A DNA stretch of 64,000 nucleotides from Sphingomonas sp. Leaf412 (lineage in GTDB: Bacteria > Pseudomonadota > Alphaproteobacteria > Sphingomonadales > Sphingomonadaceae). The notes under the pieces were generated by a model. That model was not told where the DNA came from. It did not search any database and saw nothing but the letters and a program-made list of their open reading frames with translations. The DNA lies in NCBI RefSeq assembly GCF_001425405.1, contig NZ_LMQP01000001.1, positions 23,254-87,253 of the forward strand. The letters run 5' to 3'. Positions 63,526 to 64,000 of this stretch are shown one piece after another. A program made the translations under genes and the position numbers. Every line of letters starts with the position of its first letter. The stretch's first letter is position 1.

Positions 63526-63561
63526 CAAAAGAAAAGGGAGGCCGGCTTTCGCCGACCTCCC
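63526..63561 (-). terminator. Intrinsic terminator of the OmpA-like gene
   Basis: GGGAGGCCGGC (63536-63546) pairs with GCCGACCTCCC (63551-63561) with one G-U in the RNA; on the minus strand the loop is GAAA and the tail TTTTCTTTT. It lies 25 bases after the stop codon. Confidence 0.85.
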
Positions 63562-63586
63562 CTCATTACCTCGCGGTAACGATCCC

Positions 63587-64000
63587 TTACTGACCCGCGC
63601 CGGGGCCGTAGGTGATTTCCACGCGACGGTTCTGGACCTCGCGGACGCCATCGGCGGTGTCCACGCGCGGACGGCTCTCGCCGAACGCCTCGGTCGAGAT
63701 GTTCGTCTCGGCAACGGCCTTCGAGACCAGGTAAGCCTTGGTCGCGTCGGCGCGGCGCTGCGACAGCCCCACGTTGTACGAGGCCGAACCCGAACGGTCG
63801 GCGTGACCCGCCAGCATGACCTGCGCGTTGTTGCAGGTCTGGTACTGGGTGACGGCGTTGTCGAGGATCGACGCGGCCTCCGGGGTGATGTCCGACTTGT
63901 CCCATTCGAAGAACACGATGAACGGACCCGGCGAGCAGACCACCTCGGGCGGAGGCGGCGGCGGCGGCGGGGGAGGCGGCGGCGGCGGCGGCGGCGGCGG
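63587..64000 (-). CDS. OmpA family protein, C-terminal part (5' end outside window)
   Basis: The last 137 residues are visible. They begin with at least 18 consecutive prolines and a Glu, then the peptidoglycan-binding OmpA domain: FIVFFEWDKSDITPEA, VMLAGHADRSGSASYN (Asp for diaminopimelate), LSQRRADATKAYLV and QNRRVEITYG (Arg). It would anchor the outer membrane to the cell wall. The N-terminal barrel is beyond the window edge. A polyproline run this long needs EF-P for translation. Confidence 0.9.
   Translation of the reverse strand, partial: PPPPPPPPPPPPPPPPPPEVVCSPGPFIVFFEWDKSDITPEAASILDNAVTQYQTCNNAQVMLAGHADRSGSASYNVGLSQRRADATKAYLVSKAVAETNISTEAFGESRPRVDTADGVREVQNRRVEITYGPGAGQ

Noticed and set aside
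1..64000. Prophage, integrative element or insertion sequence
   Set aside because: No integrase, transposase, phage structural gene or direct-repeat boundary was seen; the single tRNA has no integrase beside it.

Overview
The window is about 64 kb of very GC-rich DNA that reads as a chromosomal segment of a sphingomonad (Sphingomonadaceae, most like Sphingomonas). The clues are a PEPxxWA-type sorting signal protein with a small exosortase accessory protein, a SapC protein, a class I PHA synthase with a phasin, a CpdR-like receiver, an alphaproteobacterial pyrE/pdxJ/acpS/lepB cluster and aa3 oxidase genes. Function calls come from motifs and remembered families; no search was run.

Layout. 1-3 kb: end of a TonB-dependent receptor, a PEP-CTERM protein, an AAA ATPase and a small two-helix membrane protein. 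3-10.8 kb: surface-polysaccharide genes (two acyltransferases, a 2OG-Fe oxygenase, an O-antigen ligase/polymerase), then a serine acetyltransferase and a C26 amidotransferase. 10.8-38.5 kb: a large sugar-scavenging region. 38.5-45.4 kb: tRNA-Val, a CpdR-like regulator, a probable small regulatory RNA, cytochrome b561, SapC, an FAD oxidase and a DEAD-box helicase. 45.4-51.4 kb: GST, dienelactone hydrolase, ClpS, phasin and PHA synthase, and an aminotransferase. 51.4-55 kb: a repeat-filled gap and ctaC-ctaD. 55-62.7 kb: pyrE-(serine hydrolase)-pdxJ-acpS-lepB, membrane proteins and a glycosyltransferase. 62.7-64 kb: a gene-free gap and the C-terminal part of an OmpA-like protein.

The most interesting region is 10.8-38.5 kb. 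Six exported glycosidases (GH29, GH92, GH125, GH3, GH2, GH20) lie in one minus-strand operon whose genes all overlap by four bases. Facing it is a plus-strand operon with CutC, a GntR regulator, NagB-II, NagA, an EIIA-HPr-EI fusion, a PTS EIIBC, a glycosylasparaginase, an aldo/keto reductase and a sugar mutarotase. A fuconolactonase-like gene, a FucP-like permease and an eroded fucose-pathway SDR flank the pair. Together these could dismantle a fucosylated, possibly xylosylated (plant-type) N-glycan down to the Asn linkage, and feed GlcNAc and L-fucose into the cell.

Regulatory signals include a probable ~107-nt small RNA at 40.1 kb with its own promoter and terminator, two PhaR-like operators bracketing the phasin promoter, a perfect 14-bp hairpin that buries the acpS ribosome binding site, and inverted repeats in the intergenic regions of the glycan locus.
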